Source: an uncultured Sulfitobacter sp.
Lineage (GTDB): Bacteria > Pseudomonadota > Alphaproteobacteria > Rhodobacterales > Rhodobacteraceae
Length of the DNA stretch: 5,154 nucleotides
Assembly: GCA_937923365.1 (NCBI GenBank)
Contig: CALAIJ010000123.1
Location: 1-5,154 of the forward strand
Reading direction: 5' to 3'
Below, one piece after another: positions 1-5,154 of the stretch (its first letter is position 1; each line of letters starts with the position of its first letter). A program made the position numbers and the translations under genes. The notes beneath the pieces were generated by a model. That model saw nothing but the letters and a program-made list of their open reading frames with translations, was not told the origin of the DNA and did not search any database.

Positions 1-131
1 TGGCCGGCTCTTTGGCCGACCCAATCATCGAAGCACCCGTCATCGTTGAAGAAGCTTCTTCTTCTTCCGGTGGTGCACTTCTGCCGCTGGTACTGCTGGT
101 ACTGGTTGCTGCGGCCGTTGCTTCCGACTAA
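1..131 (+). CDS. C-terminal end of a small membrane-anchored protein (5' partial)
   Basis: The frame is open from the window edge (first full codon at 3) to a TAA at 129-131 and gives the last 42 residues of a protein. They start AGSLADPIIEAPVIVEE, continue with a four-serine run and two glycines, and end in a hydrophobic stretch of about 20 residues built of Leu, Val and Ala, then a final Ser-Asp. The 'AGSLADP' at the edge could be the end of a signal peptide, in which case the mature protein is only about 40 residues: an acidic Pro/Glu segment, a Ser/Gly linker and one C-terminal membrane helix. From memory, small proteins of this design recur in Rhodobacterales, but I know of no function. 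A terminator follows 20 bp after the stop, so this is the last gene of its transcript. The codons for the helix include a perfect tandem 9-bp duplication (87-95 and 96-104), which adds a second Leu-Val-Leu. The N-terminus lies outside the window. Confidence 0.75.
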   Translation, partial: AGSLADPIIEAPVIVEEASSSSGGALLPLVLLVLVAAAVASD

Positions 132-151
132 TTCGGAACAATTTCTGTTTG

Positions 152-184
152 AAAAAGGCGGTGCTGCAAAGCGCCGCCTTTTTT
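152..184. terminator. Strong rho-independent terminator, likely bidirectional
   Basis: The arm GGCGGTGC (157-164) pairs with GCGCCGCC (171-178) around a 6-base loop, with one G-T pair. Five A's before the stem pair with the T-run after it, so the stem extends to about 13 bp. On the plus strand it ends in six T's (179-184) and closes the small membrane protein gene. On the minus strand the A-run becomes a five-T tail, so it can also stop transcription coming from the right, as from the small minus-strand frame at 202-318. Confidence 0.9.
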
Positions 185-201
185 ACGTTCAAGGCCACGG
201 G

Positions 202-318
202 TTACGCCATGTGCGTGCGAAACAGGTCTGCGAACGCATCATAGTCAGGATTGTTCGTGAACCTGCGCGGATTGCGCCCCGATCCAGCAGGCACGGGTCC
301 AGCGCTCTGATCCCGCAT
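202..318 (-). CDS. Candidate small protein of 38 residues, unknown function
   Basis: Read on the minus strand, ATG at 318-316 opens a frame of 38 codons ending in TAA at 204-202. The protein starts MRDQSAGPVPAGSGRNPRRF and ends TNNPDYDAFADLFRTHMA. The first half is Gly/Pro/Arg-rich and probably disordered; the second half looks like a short amphipathic helix (DYDAFADLFRTHM). An in-frame TAA at 327-325 shows that the frame does not extend further upstream. An AAAGG lies only 4 bases before the ATG, which is close but usable as a ribosome binding site. By hand count 25 of 38 third positions are G or C, compatible with real coding. The frame ends 17 bp from the bidirectional terminator, as expected for a gene converging on the small membrane protein gene. 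I do not recognise the family. It could be chance or the remnant of a longer gene. Confidence 0.4.
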   Translation of the reverse strand: MRDQSAGPVPAGSGRNPRRFTNNPDYDAFADLFRTHMA

Positions 319-319
319 G

Positions 320-360
320 GACCTTTACTTGATCACGTCAGTGCACTACCCGTAAAGGTC
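320..360. repeat. Perfect 9-bp inverted repeat in the divergent leader region
   Basis: GACCTTTAC (320-328) and GTAAAGGTC (352-360) are exact reverse complements separated by 23 bases. The repeat sits between the candidate small minus-strand ORF, whose ATG begins at 318, and the lipoprotein gene, whose ATG is at 381. On the minus-strand transcript the 3' arm contains the AAAGG that would serve as ribosome binding site for the small ORF, so a hairpin would hide it. On the plus strand the arm ends 8 bases before the AAGGA of the lipoprotein gene and leaves that site free. There is no T-run, so it is not a terminator. It may be an RNA hairpin, a protein binding site or chance. Confidence 0.5.
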
Positions 361-380
361 GCACCCACAAGGATCTAACT

Positions 381-779
381 ATGCGCTACACGCTCCCGCT
401 TTTGATTGCAGCAACCTTTCTCGCTGCGTGTGGCGGCCCCCAAGGGTCTCCGGAACAACGCGCACAGAAAGCGACCAATACCGCGCAAACAAATGCTGCA
501 TTGTCCACGGCAAAGACGGTAACCGTCAGAGGCAAGAAATTCCGTGTTGCCCATGTAACAGAACGCAATCAAGCGCTTGTTGATCTTGTTGGAACATCCG
601 CTCCCTACTTCGTCTCGGATGTAGAAGCTGCATCACGCGCCGCAACGGGATGTAATGGTACGTTCGATCCGGGAATTCTGGCATTTGTTGGCGGGAATGT
701 TGCAACGGCAGACCTTACCGAATTGCGCGCCAAAGTTGGCGGGCGTTTTAACGGTTGGTCGGTCTCGCTCACTTGCTGA
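381..779 (+). CDS. Putative lipoprotein, unknown function
   Basis: This 132-residue protein begins with a textbook lipoprotein signal peptide: a short basic start (MRY), a hydrophobic core and the lipobox L14-A15-A16-C17. Lipidation and cleavage before Cys17 by signal peptidase II are therefore expected. Gly-Gly follows the cysteine and there is no Asp at +2, so outer-membrane sorting is likely. Residues 20-46 form an Ala/Gln/Thr-rich linker, and residues 47-132 look like a small globular periplasmic domain (start KTVTVRGKKFRVAHV, end NGWSVSLTC). Its only other cysteines are Cys91 and the last residue, Cys132, a possible disulfide. AAGGA at 369-373 stands 7 bases before the ATG and fixes the start. 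By hand count only about 48% of third positions are G or C, against about 71% in grxC, which suggests acquisition or weak codon selection. I do not recognise the globular domain. Confidence 0.85.
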   Translation: MRYTLPLLIAATFLAACGGPQGSPEQRAQKATNTAQTNAALSTAKTVTVRGKKFRVAHVTERNQALVDLVGTSAPYFVSDVEAASRAATGCNGTFDPGILAFVGGNVATADLTELRAKVGGRFNGWSVSLTC

Positions 780-822
780 CGATGCGCCCAACCACCCTGC
801 ATGATGGCCTCGCACAGGCGTT

Positions 823-1869
823 TCAGTCAATCCAGCCATTCAGGTTGTCGTCAATCACACTCGACAGGGCCGCGATATGCGCGTCGTCGTCGTTGAGGCA
901 GGGGATATAGGTAAAGTGCTCCCCGCCTGCTTCCTCAAAGCTTTCTTTGATCTCTTCGTTGATCTCTTCCAGCGTCTCGATGCAGTCGGCTGAGAAGGCG
1001 GGCGCGCAGACCGCGATGTTCTTGTTGCCCGCTTCAGCCTGGCGCGCGACCTCTTCTACCGTGTAGGGCTGTAGCCATTCCTCGGGGCCAAATTTGGACT
1101 GGAACGTCGTCATGATCTGGGTGTCGTCCCAGCCAAGGCGCTCTTTCAGCAGCCGCGTCGTTTTCTGGCACTGGCAGTGGTAGGGGTCGCCCTCCATCAG
1201 ATAGCGGATCGGCACGCCGTGGTAGGAACAGATCAGGATGTCTGGCTTCTTCTCCGCCGCGGCATAGGCCGTCTCAATGGACTGGGCCAAAGCCTCGATA
1301 TAGTCGGGGCGGTCAAAGTACGGTTCGGCCACGCGCGCGATGGGCTGCCACTTTTCTTTACCCAAAGCGGCAAAGAACGCGTCACAAGCGGTCGCCGATG
1401 TCGCGCCTGCGTAGTGCGGATAAAGCGGGAAGAATAGGATTTTGGTGCAGCCCGCCTTGGTCATCGCCGCCACCTTGGAGCGGGTCGAGGGATTGCCGTA
1501 GCGCATGCAGAAATCGACCATCACGTCGTCGCCATAACGCTCGGCCATCACCGACTTGATCTTGGCGGTCTGCGCCTTGGTGATGGTCATCAAGGGGCTT
1601 TCGCCCTCAGCTTCGTTCCAGATGGATTTGTACGCCGCACCGCTGGTGAAAGGCCGCTTTGTCAGGATGATGCCCTGCAACAATGGCTGCCAAAGCCATG
1701 GCGAGTAGTCGATCACACGACGGTCCGACAGAAATTCGTTCAGATAGCGGCGCATGGACCAGTAGTCATACCCGTCCGGCGTGCCCAGATTGGCCAGCAG
1801 AATACCCACCTTGGGTTTTGGGAGCTTCGGGTGGTCTTCCTCGGCGTGTGTCGGGCGGGCGGTTTCCAT
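823..1869 (-). CDS. hemH: Ferrochelatase (protoporphyrin ferrochelatase)
   Basis: HemH inserts ferrous iron into protoporphyrin IX to give protoheme, the last step of this route, as a soluble or membrane-associated enzyme. The 348-residue protein is of usual bacterial length with an extra polar N-terminus of about 20 residues before the first strand (VGILLANLGTPDG, 21-33). The family motifs appear in order: FPLYPHYAGAT (147-157), ICSYHGVP (213-220) with the metal-site His217, FQSKFGPEEWLQPYT (256-270) and APAFSADCIETLEEI (289-303) with Glu298, which matches the catalytic Glu of known ferrochelatases. It is cysteine-rich (nine Cys), including a C-Q-C at 232-234; some alphaproteobacterial ferrochelatases carry a [2Fe-2S] cluster, but I cannot assign ligands here. 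AAGGA at 1882-1878 lies 8 bases before the ATG and supports the start. The gene follows the NDUFAF5-like gene by 54 bp in the same direction, and a possible own promoter lies in that gap. Confidence 0.97.
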   Translation of the reverse strand: METARPTHAEEDHPKLPKPKVGILLANLGTPDGYDYWSMRRYLNEFLSDRRVIDYSPWLWQPLLQGIILTKRPFTSGAAYKSIWNEAEGESPLMTITKAQTAKIKSVMAERYGDDVMVDFCMRYGNPSTRSKVAAMTKAGCTKILFFPLYPHYAGATSATACDAFFAALGKEKWQPIARVAEPYFDRPDYIEALAQSIETAYAAAEKKPDILICSYHGVPIRYLMEGDPYHCQCQKTTRLLKERLGWDDTQIMTTFQSKFGPEEWLQPYTVEEVARQAEAGNKNIAVCAPAFSADCIETLEEINEEIKESFEEAGGEHFTYIPCLNDDDAHIAALSSVIDDNLNGWID

Positions 1870-1899
1870 ACGTGCGGTCCTTGGGCTTGCGTCCAGCGT

Positions 1900-1927
1900 G
1901 ACATAGTCGGTTCTGCCACGGGGTCAA
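1900..1927 (-). promoter_or_regulatory. Possible sigma-70-type promoter for hemH
   Basis: On the minus strand TTGACC (1927-1922, five of six matches to TTGACA) is followed after 16 bases by TATGTC (1905-1900, which has the TAT of TATAAT). The predicted transcription start near 1893 would give a leader of about 24 bases that includes the AAGGA ribosome binding site of hemH. The -35 element overlaps the stop codon of the upstream gene. The -10 element is weak, so hemH may instead, or also, be transcribed from upstream. Confidence 0.3.
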
Positions 1928-2742
1928 TTGCGCAGTTTTGTCTCATCCGTGCCCAGAGCGTCCGCAAGCCGCTGTTGGGCCGACCCTGGCCGCAGCGGTT
2001 TTTGCTGGCTTTCGTCCGGTGCCCAGCCCGTCAGAAAGACCAGTTCAAAGGTGGCGGTGATCCGGCCAGAGGGCGTGGCAAAATTGCTTTGATAGAGTTC
2101 AGCCGCCCGCGTCAGCACAGCGCGCCGCGTGGGGTGGCGCAACCGGTTTTGCAGCGCGTTGCTTTCGCCCATGGCCCGCAGATCACGCATCAGGTGCCAG
2201 GCATCGCGGTATTCCACATTCAGCGTCATGGCGTCAGCAACAGGCAGGGCAAAGCCCGCGCGTTGCAGCAGCCCCCCCATATCGCGCAGCTCGGCCATGG
2301 GGGCGATGCGCGGGGAGAGGCCGCCACTTACCGCCACTTCGGCCTCTGCCAGACAGGCGCGCAGTTCGTGCAGCGTTTGCCCGCCAAAGCTGACGCCCAG
2401 AAACAGCCCGTCCGCGCGCAAAGCCCGCCGGCACTGGATCAGCTGGCCGATGGGGTCATTCGCCCAGTGCAACGCCATCGCGTGCACCACCAGATCATGG
2501 GACGCAACCGGCAAAGGCAGTGTCTCGGACGCAGCAACCACCTGCGCCGAGGGCACCTGCTCTGCCCAGAATGCAGGGTGGCCCGTCACGATCGCCGCAT
2601 CTGTAAAGGATTTGTTAACCATCGCGCGCCGATCCTGCACTTCGTCCGCCGCAGCGGCGTGCAGGAACAATGCGTCCTGCGTGCTGCGGGCACGGTGCAA
2701 GGCAAGGGCATGTGCATCGGTCAATAGCGGTGGCGTGGTCAT
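1924..2742 (-). CDS. Methyltransferase-fold protein related to NDUFAF5/BioC
   Basis: This 272-residue protein belongs to the class I SAM-dependent methyltransferase fold (BioC-like group) and resembles the mitochondrial complex I assembly factor NDUFAF5. From memory of the human protein, shared stretches are GGQTLHELR (120-128), GGLSPRIAP (140-148), DMGGLLQRAGF (154-164), HLMRDLRAMGESN (183-195) and TGWAPDESQQKPLRPGSA (238-255). NDUFAF5 hydroxylates an arginine of complex I subunit NDUFS7, so a role in complex I maturation is a reasonable inference, not shown here. The usual motif I (hydrophobic-D-x-G-x-G-x-G) should fall near residues 38-55 but is replaced by RRAMVNKSFTDAAIVTG, with no glycine loop. 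The following LPLPVASHDLVVHAMALHW (75-93) does match the later part of the fold. A weak GGA lies 6 bases before the ATG. The start is 11 bp from the divergent comF start; hemH follows. A general 'SAM-dependent methyltransferase' label may mislead. Confidence 0.85.
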   Translation of the reverse strand: MTTPPLLTDAHALALHRARSTQDALFLHAAAADEVQDRRAMVNKSFTDAAIVTGHPAFWAEQVPSAQVVAASETLPLPVASHDLVVHAMALHWANDPIGQLIQCRRALRADGLFLGVSFGGQTLHELRACLAEAEVAVSGGLSPRIAPMAELRDMGGLLQRAGFALPVADAMTLNVEYRDAWHLMRDLRAMGESNALQNRLRHPTRRAVLTRAAELYQSNFATPSGRITATFELVFLTGWAPDESQQKPLRPGSAQQRLADALGTDETKLRN

Positions 2743-2748
2743 GAGAGG

Positions 2749-2777
2749 TCCATATGACGTTGATGCGCGGAATTCAA
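2749..2777 (-). promoter_or_regulatory. Possible promoter of the NDUFAF5-like gene inside comF
   Basis: On the minus strand TTGAAT (2777-2772) and TATGGA (2754-2749) are separated by exactly 17 bases. Transcription would begin at about 2742, the A of the start codon, giving a leaderless or nearly leaderless message. Both boxes match the consensus only partly, and they lie within the first codons of comF, so this is a weak call. Confidence 0.2.
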
Positions 2778-3488
2778 ACGGCGCTTAAAGCGGTCTATCC
2801 GGCGCGTTGCCTGACCTGCGGGTCCGTGGTGGACAGCGACTTTGGCTTGTGTGGAACGTGCTGGCGCGACACTGCGTTTATCGGTGGCACGGTTTGTGAT
2901 GGCTGTGGCGTGCCTCTGCCCGGTGATGCGCAGGGGGATGATCTGCATTGTGATGAGTGCCTGCGCAGCCCACGCCCTTGGTCCCGTGGACGCGCCGCGA
3001 TGCTGTACAAGGATACGGGCCGCAAGCTGGTGCTTGCCCTCAAACACGGAGACCGTCAGGAAATCGCGCATCCCGCATCGCTTTGGATGGCCGAGGCCGT
3101 GCGCGACATTGTGGATCCGGACACCATCATCGTGCCCATCCCGCTGCATTGGATGCGTATGGTATCGCGGCGGTACAACCAGTCCGCCCTGCTGGCGCGC
3201 GCGCTGGGCAAGCAGTTGAAACTGGAGACCTGTCTTGATCTGTTGCTGCGTCCCAAACGCACGCAATCGCTGGATGGCAAAACCCGCGAGGACCGCTTTT
3301 CGCTGTTGCAGGATGCGATCACAGTGAACCCCAAACACGCCGATCTGATCGCGGGCAGGCCCGTTCTGTTGGTCGACGATGTGATGACCTCGGGCGCTAC
3401 GTTGGAGGCCGCCACACGGGTCATGCAGCAGGCAGACGTAGGCAAGGTTCAAACCGTGGTACTGGCGCGCGTGGCAAAAGATACTTAA
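2754..3488 (+). CDS. comF: ComF-family phosphoribosyltransferase-like protein
   Basis: The 244-residue protein has the two-part ComF layout. The N-terminal part has four Cys pairs (C19/C22, C33/C36, C48/C51, C66/C69) expected to bind two zinc ions. The C-terminal part is a type I phosphoribosyltransferase domain with VPIPLHW (127-133), RRYNQS (139-144), PKRTQSL (167-173) and the PRPP loop VLLVDDVMTSGATL (204-217). Family members include B. subtilis ComFC and H. influenzae Com101A, needed for DNA uptake, and E. coli GntX; in organisms not known to be competent the substrate is unknown. GAGAGG at 2743-2748 stands 5 bases before the ATG at 2754 and favours it over the ATG at 2763. It is the first gene of a plus-strand cluster, diverges from the NDUFAF5-like gene with an 11-bp gap and precedes grxC by 34 bp. 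No competence genes are visible nearby, so DNA uptake should not be assumed. Confidence 0.93.
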   Translation: MTLMRGIQTALKAVYPARCLTCGSVVDSDFGLCGTCWRDTAFIGGTVCDGCGVPLPGDAQGDDLHCDECLRSPRPWSRGRAAMLYKDTGRKLVLALKHGDRQEIAHPASLWMAEAVRDIVDPDTIIVPIPLHWMRMVSRRYNQSALLARALGKQLKLETCLDLLLRPKRTQSLDGKTREDRFSLLQDAITVNPKHADLIAGRPVLLVDDVMTSGATLEAATRVMQQADVGKVQTVVLARVAKDT

Positions 3489-3522
3489 GTCTTCTTTCAA
3501 CAAGCCCTGAAAGGACGCGCCC

Positions 3523-3780
3523 ATGAAACCCGTTGAAATCTATACCTCGCCGCTGTGCGGCTATTGCCACATGGCCAAGCGGTTGTTGACCGCCAAGGGT
3601 GTCGACTTTGTCGAGATTGATGTGCTGGCCAACCCTGATCGCAAGCCTGAAATGGTCCAGCGCGCAAATGGCGGCCGCACTGTGCCGCAGATTTTTGTGG
3701 GCGAGACCCACGTGGGTGGCGCTGATGACCTGAATGCGCTGGAGCGCGCAGGCAAGCTAGATGCGTTGCTGGCGGCGTGA
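3523..3780 (+). CDS. grxC: Glutaredoxin 3 (GrxC)
   Basis: This 85-residue protein has the full size of a dithiol glutaredoxin. It is a cytoplasmic thiol-disulfide oxidoreductase that uses glutathione to reduce protein disulfides and glutathione mixed disulfides. The active site C12-G-Y-C15 follows the first strand (VEIYTSPLCGYC), the cis-proline motif T53-V54-P55 is present, and GG at 65-66 with Asp68 forms the typical glutathione-binding end (VGGADDL). CGYC instead of the commoner CPYC is usual in alphaproteobacterial GrxC. AAAGGA at 3510-3515 lies 7 bases before the ATG, a strong ribosome binding site. The stop codon overlaps the start of the nit-type gene as TGATG, which indicates translational coupling. 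Confidence 0.96.
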   Translation: MKPVEIYTSPLCGYCHMAKRLLTAKGVDFVEIDVLANPDRKPEMVQRANGGRTVPQIFVGETHVGGADDLNALERAGKLDALLAA

Positions 3781-4610
3781 TGAAGGCAGCGATCTGTCAG
3801 CTTAACGTCAGCGATGATCCGGTTGCCAATCTGGAGGTGACACGCCAGATGGTCCGTGATGCCGCGAACCAAGGCGCGCAGTTTATCCTGACGCCCGAGG
3901 TGACCAATTGCGTGTCCACCAGTCGGGGCCACCAACGGTCCGTTCTGCAACTGGAGGGTGACGACCAGACCCTGTCCGCGCTGCGGCAAGAGGCCCGCAC
4001 CTTGGGCATCTGGCTGCTGATCGGCTCGCTTGCCGTGCTGACCCAAGACCCCGACGGGCGCTTTGCAAACCGGTCGTTTCTGATCGGACCTGACGGGCAG
4101 ATTGCTGCGCGATATGACAAGATCCACATGTTCGACGTCGATATCGACGCGACAGAGACCTACCGCGAATCGGCAGGCTACCGCCCCGGTGACAAGGCGG
4201 TGCTGGCAGATGCGGGCTTTGCCAAGATCGGTATGACGATCTGCTACGATATGCGGTTCCCCGCGCTGTATCAGGCCTTGGCCAAGGCGGGCGCACAGAT
4301 CATCACCGTGCCTGCGGCGTTCTCTCCGGTGACGGGGGCGGCCCTTTGGCACAGCTTGTTGCGGGCCCGCGCCATTGAAACGGGGTGTTTCGTGATCGCA
4401 CCCGCGCAAACCGGCACCCACGCGAGCGCAGCGCACAAGACCCGTGATACGTACGGGCATTCGCTGGTGGTCGACCCTTGGGGAGAGGTGCTTCTGGATG
4501 CGGGTACCGACCCCCGCGTTTCCATTTTTGATCTGGATATGGAAAAATGCGCCGCGACACGTGCGCGGGTACCAAGCCTTGCAAATGCCCGCGATTTCTC
4601 TGATCCCTGA
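3780..4610 (+). CDS. Nit-family carbon-nitrogen hydrolase, likely deaminated glutathione amidase
   Basis: This 276-residue enzyme of the nitrilase superfamily cleaves a C-N amide bond using a Glu-Lys-Cys triad, visible as Glu40 (LTPEVTN), Lys114 (YDKIHMFD) and Cys155 (ICYDMRFP). The late part, RARAIETGCFVIAPAQTG and YGHSLVVDPWGE, is closer to Nit1 than to omega-amidase Nit2, as I remember those sequences. Nit1 hydrolyses deaminated glutathione, a damaged side product of transaminases, and the coupling to grxC fits a glutathione-related role; this is inference. I chose ATG at 3780 because it overlaps the grxC stop as TGATG. A GTG directly before it (3777) is in frame and would add one residue. 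No strong ribosome binding site is seen beyond GGCGG at 3771-3775, consistent with translational coupling. The marR-type gene begins 6 bp after the stop. Omega-amidase or a related amide hydrolase remains possible. Confidence 0.9.
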   Translation: MKAAICQLNVSDDPVANLEVTRQMVRDAANQGAQFILTPEVTNCVSTSRGHQRSVLQLEGDDQTLSALRQEARTLGIWLLIGSLAVLTQDPDGRFANRSFLIGPDGQIAARYDKIHMFDVDIDATETYRESAGYRPGDKAVLADAGFAKIGMTICYDMRFPALYQALAKAGAQIITVPAAFSPVTGAALWHSLLRARAIETGCFVIAPAQTGTHASAAHKTRDTYGHSLVVDPWGEVLLDAGTDPRVSIFDLDMEKCAATRARVPSLANARDFSDP

Positions 4611-4616
4611 GGGGCT

Positions 4617-5051
4617 ATGGCCGAGGACAAAAACACTCTTGCGATCCTGCTGTTCAGCGAGCTGCTGGCCGTCGATCAGTCTGTGCGCAGTCGCCTGACC
4701 AAAGCATTGCCCAAGAGAATGGAAATCTCGCATTTCTCGGTGCTGAACTTGCTGGCCTGGCACAAAGGCGAACGGGCACCAGCCAAACTGGCCGAGACAC
4801 TGAATGTCACACGCGGCGCCATGACCAACACGCTGAGCAAACTGGAGTGGGCAGGCTATGTGCACATCCGCCCCGATTGGGACGATGCACGGAGTAAGAT
4901 CGTTGCAATCAGTCCCTCAGGGCGGCAGGCCCACGAAGCGGCAATTCAGGCAATCACGCCCATGATTACGCAGGTGGTGGACCAGATCGGAGAAGATCAG
5001 GCCCGCGCGGTTCTGCCTGTCCTGCGCGAGATCAGGGTGAAGTTGGGCTGA
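4617..5051 (+). CDS. MarR-family transcriptional regulator
   Basis: This 144-residue protein has the size and layout of MarR regulators, which bind palindromic operators as dimers. An N-terminal dimerisation helix (1-32) leads to a winged helix-turn-helix: ISHFSVLNLLAWHKGERAPAKLAETLNV (37-64), recognition helix TRGAMTNTLSKLEWAG (65-80) and a wing with the typical D-x-D-D-A-R-S-K pattern (87-94, here DWDDARSK). A second dimerisation helix begins with GRQAHEAAIQAI and runs to the end. There is no conserved cysteine for redox sensing; the protein contains no Cys at all. The start ATG at 4617 has GAGG at 4609-4612 overlapping the stop of the preceding gene, with a 6-bp gap, so it shares that transcript. 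The ligand is unknown. It could regulate its own operon, but no clear palindromic operator is visible in this window. Confidence 0.92.
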   Translation: MAEDKNTLAILLFSELLAVDQSVRSRLTKALPKRMEISHFSVLNLLAWHKGERAPAKLAETLNVTRGAMTNTLSKLEWAGYVHIRPDWDDARSKIVAISPSGRQAHEAAIQAITPMITQVVDQIGEDQARAVLPVLREIRVKLG

Positions 5052-5057
5052 TCCGAT

Positions 5058-5085
5058 TGCGCTGCTGCGCCGCATTCTATTTTTG
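5058..5085 (+). terminator. Weak candidate terminator after the marR-type gene
   Basis: Seven bases after the marR stop, either GCGC (5059-5062) pairs with GCGC (5067-5070) around TGCT, or TGCG (5058-5061) pairs with CGCA (5071-5074). A T-rich stretch with five consecutive T's (5080-5084) follows. The stem is only 4 bp long, so termination may be weak or absent. The rest of the window to 5154 holds no supportable gene. Confidence 0.3.
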
Positions 5086-5154
5086 ATTTGGCGTTTGAAA
5101 CTTGGGTGTGCGGTTCAACGCAGATCGGGGGATGGCTTCAGGGCTCACCGTCCC

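Noticed and set aside
48..61. Perfect 14-bp palindrome GAAGAAGCTTCTTC
   Set aside because: It lies inside coding sequence for Glu-Glu-Ala-Ser-Ser and is explained by GAA and TCT codon runs; there is no regulatory context.
46..378. Plus-strand open frame of 110 codons
   Set aside because: It overlaps the membrane protein end in another frame, reads through a strong terminator, and its protein has no family-like features.
780..822. Hairpin between the convergent lipoprotein and hemH genes (GCCT 807-810 / AGGC 816-819)
   Set aside because: Only 4 bp of stem and no T-run on either strand, so it is too weak to call a terminator.
1831..2727. Long plus-strand open frame opposite the NDUFAF5-like gene
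   Set aside because: It is the antisense shadow of a GC-rich gene whose minus-strand product shows clear family motifs.
3561..4865. 434-codon minus-strand open frame opposite grxC, nit and marR
   Set aside because: All three plus-strand genes have clear motifs and ribosome binding or coupling signals; the antisense frame spans them and has a composition typical of a shadow ORF.
5077..5154. Minus-strand frame open from the window edge to a TAG at 5079-5077, and a plus-strand frame with GTG 5108 or ATG 5132 running to the edge
   Set aside because: Only about 25 and 15 codons are visible, with no ribosome binding site or recognisable motif, so neither can be supported.

Overview
The window looks like chromosome from an alphaproteobacterium, most likely a member of the Roseobacter group (Rhodobacteraceae). 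The main reasons are the GC-rich coding style, the 'LCGYC' glutaredoxin, and the gene set: ferrochelatase, an NDUFAF5/BioC-like protein, a ComF-type phosphoribosyltransferase, GrxC, a Nit-type amidohydrolase and a MarR regulator. The genus cannot be fixed from sequence alone. There is no mobile element, CRISPR array, tRNA or rRNA in it.

Left part (1-822). The window opens inside the 3' end of a small membrane-anchored protein, which is closed by a strong, probably bidirectional terminator (152-184). A 38-codon reading frame on the minus strand (202-318) runs toward this terminator and may be an unannotated small gene. A perfect 9-bp inverted repeat (320-328/352-360) lies between it and a divergent gene for a 132-residue lipoprotein (381-779). 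The lipoprotein gene has a much lower GC3 than its neighbours.

Minus-strand pair (823-2742). A methyltransferase-fold protein related to the complex I assembly factor NDUFAF5 is followed, 54 bp downstream, by hemH (ferrochelatase, last step of protoheme synthesis). A possible hemH promoter overlaps the stop codon of the upstream gene. hemH converges on the lipoprotein gene with a 43-bp gap that holds no convincing terminator.

Plus-strand cluster (2754-5051). comF, grxC, a nit-family amidase and a marR-family regulator are closely packed (34 bp, a 1-bp TGATG overlap, 6 bp) and probably form one operon. Its first start codon is only 11 bp from the start codon of the divergent methyltransferase-like gene, so the promoters of both transcripts must lie inside each other's genes. 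The grxC-nit coupling fits a link between glutathione use and repair of deaminated glutathione. The last 103 bp (5052-5154) hold a weak hairpin followed by a T-rich stretch and no gene that can be supported.

Overall this is mainly a conserved housekeeping neighbourhood. The points most worth a second look are the methyltransferase-fold protein without a recognisable SAM-binding glycine loop, the unannotated small ORF with its hairpin, and the grxC-nit coupling.
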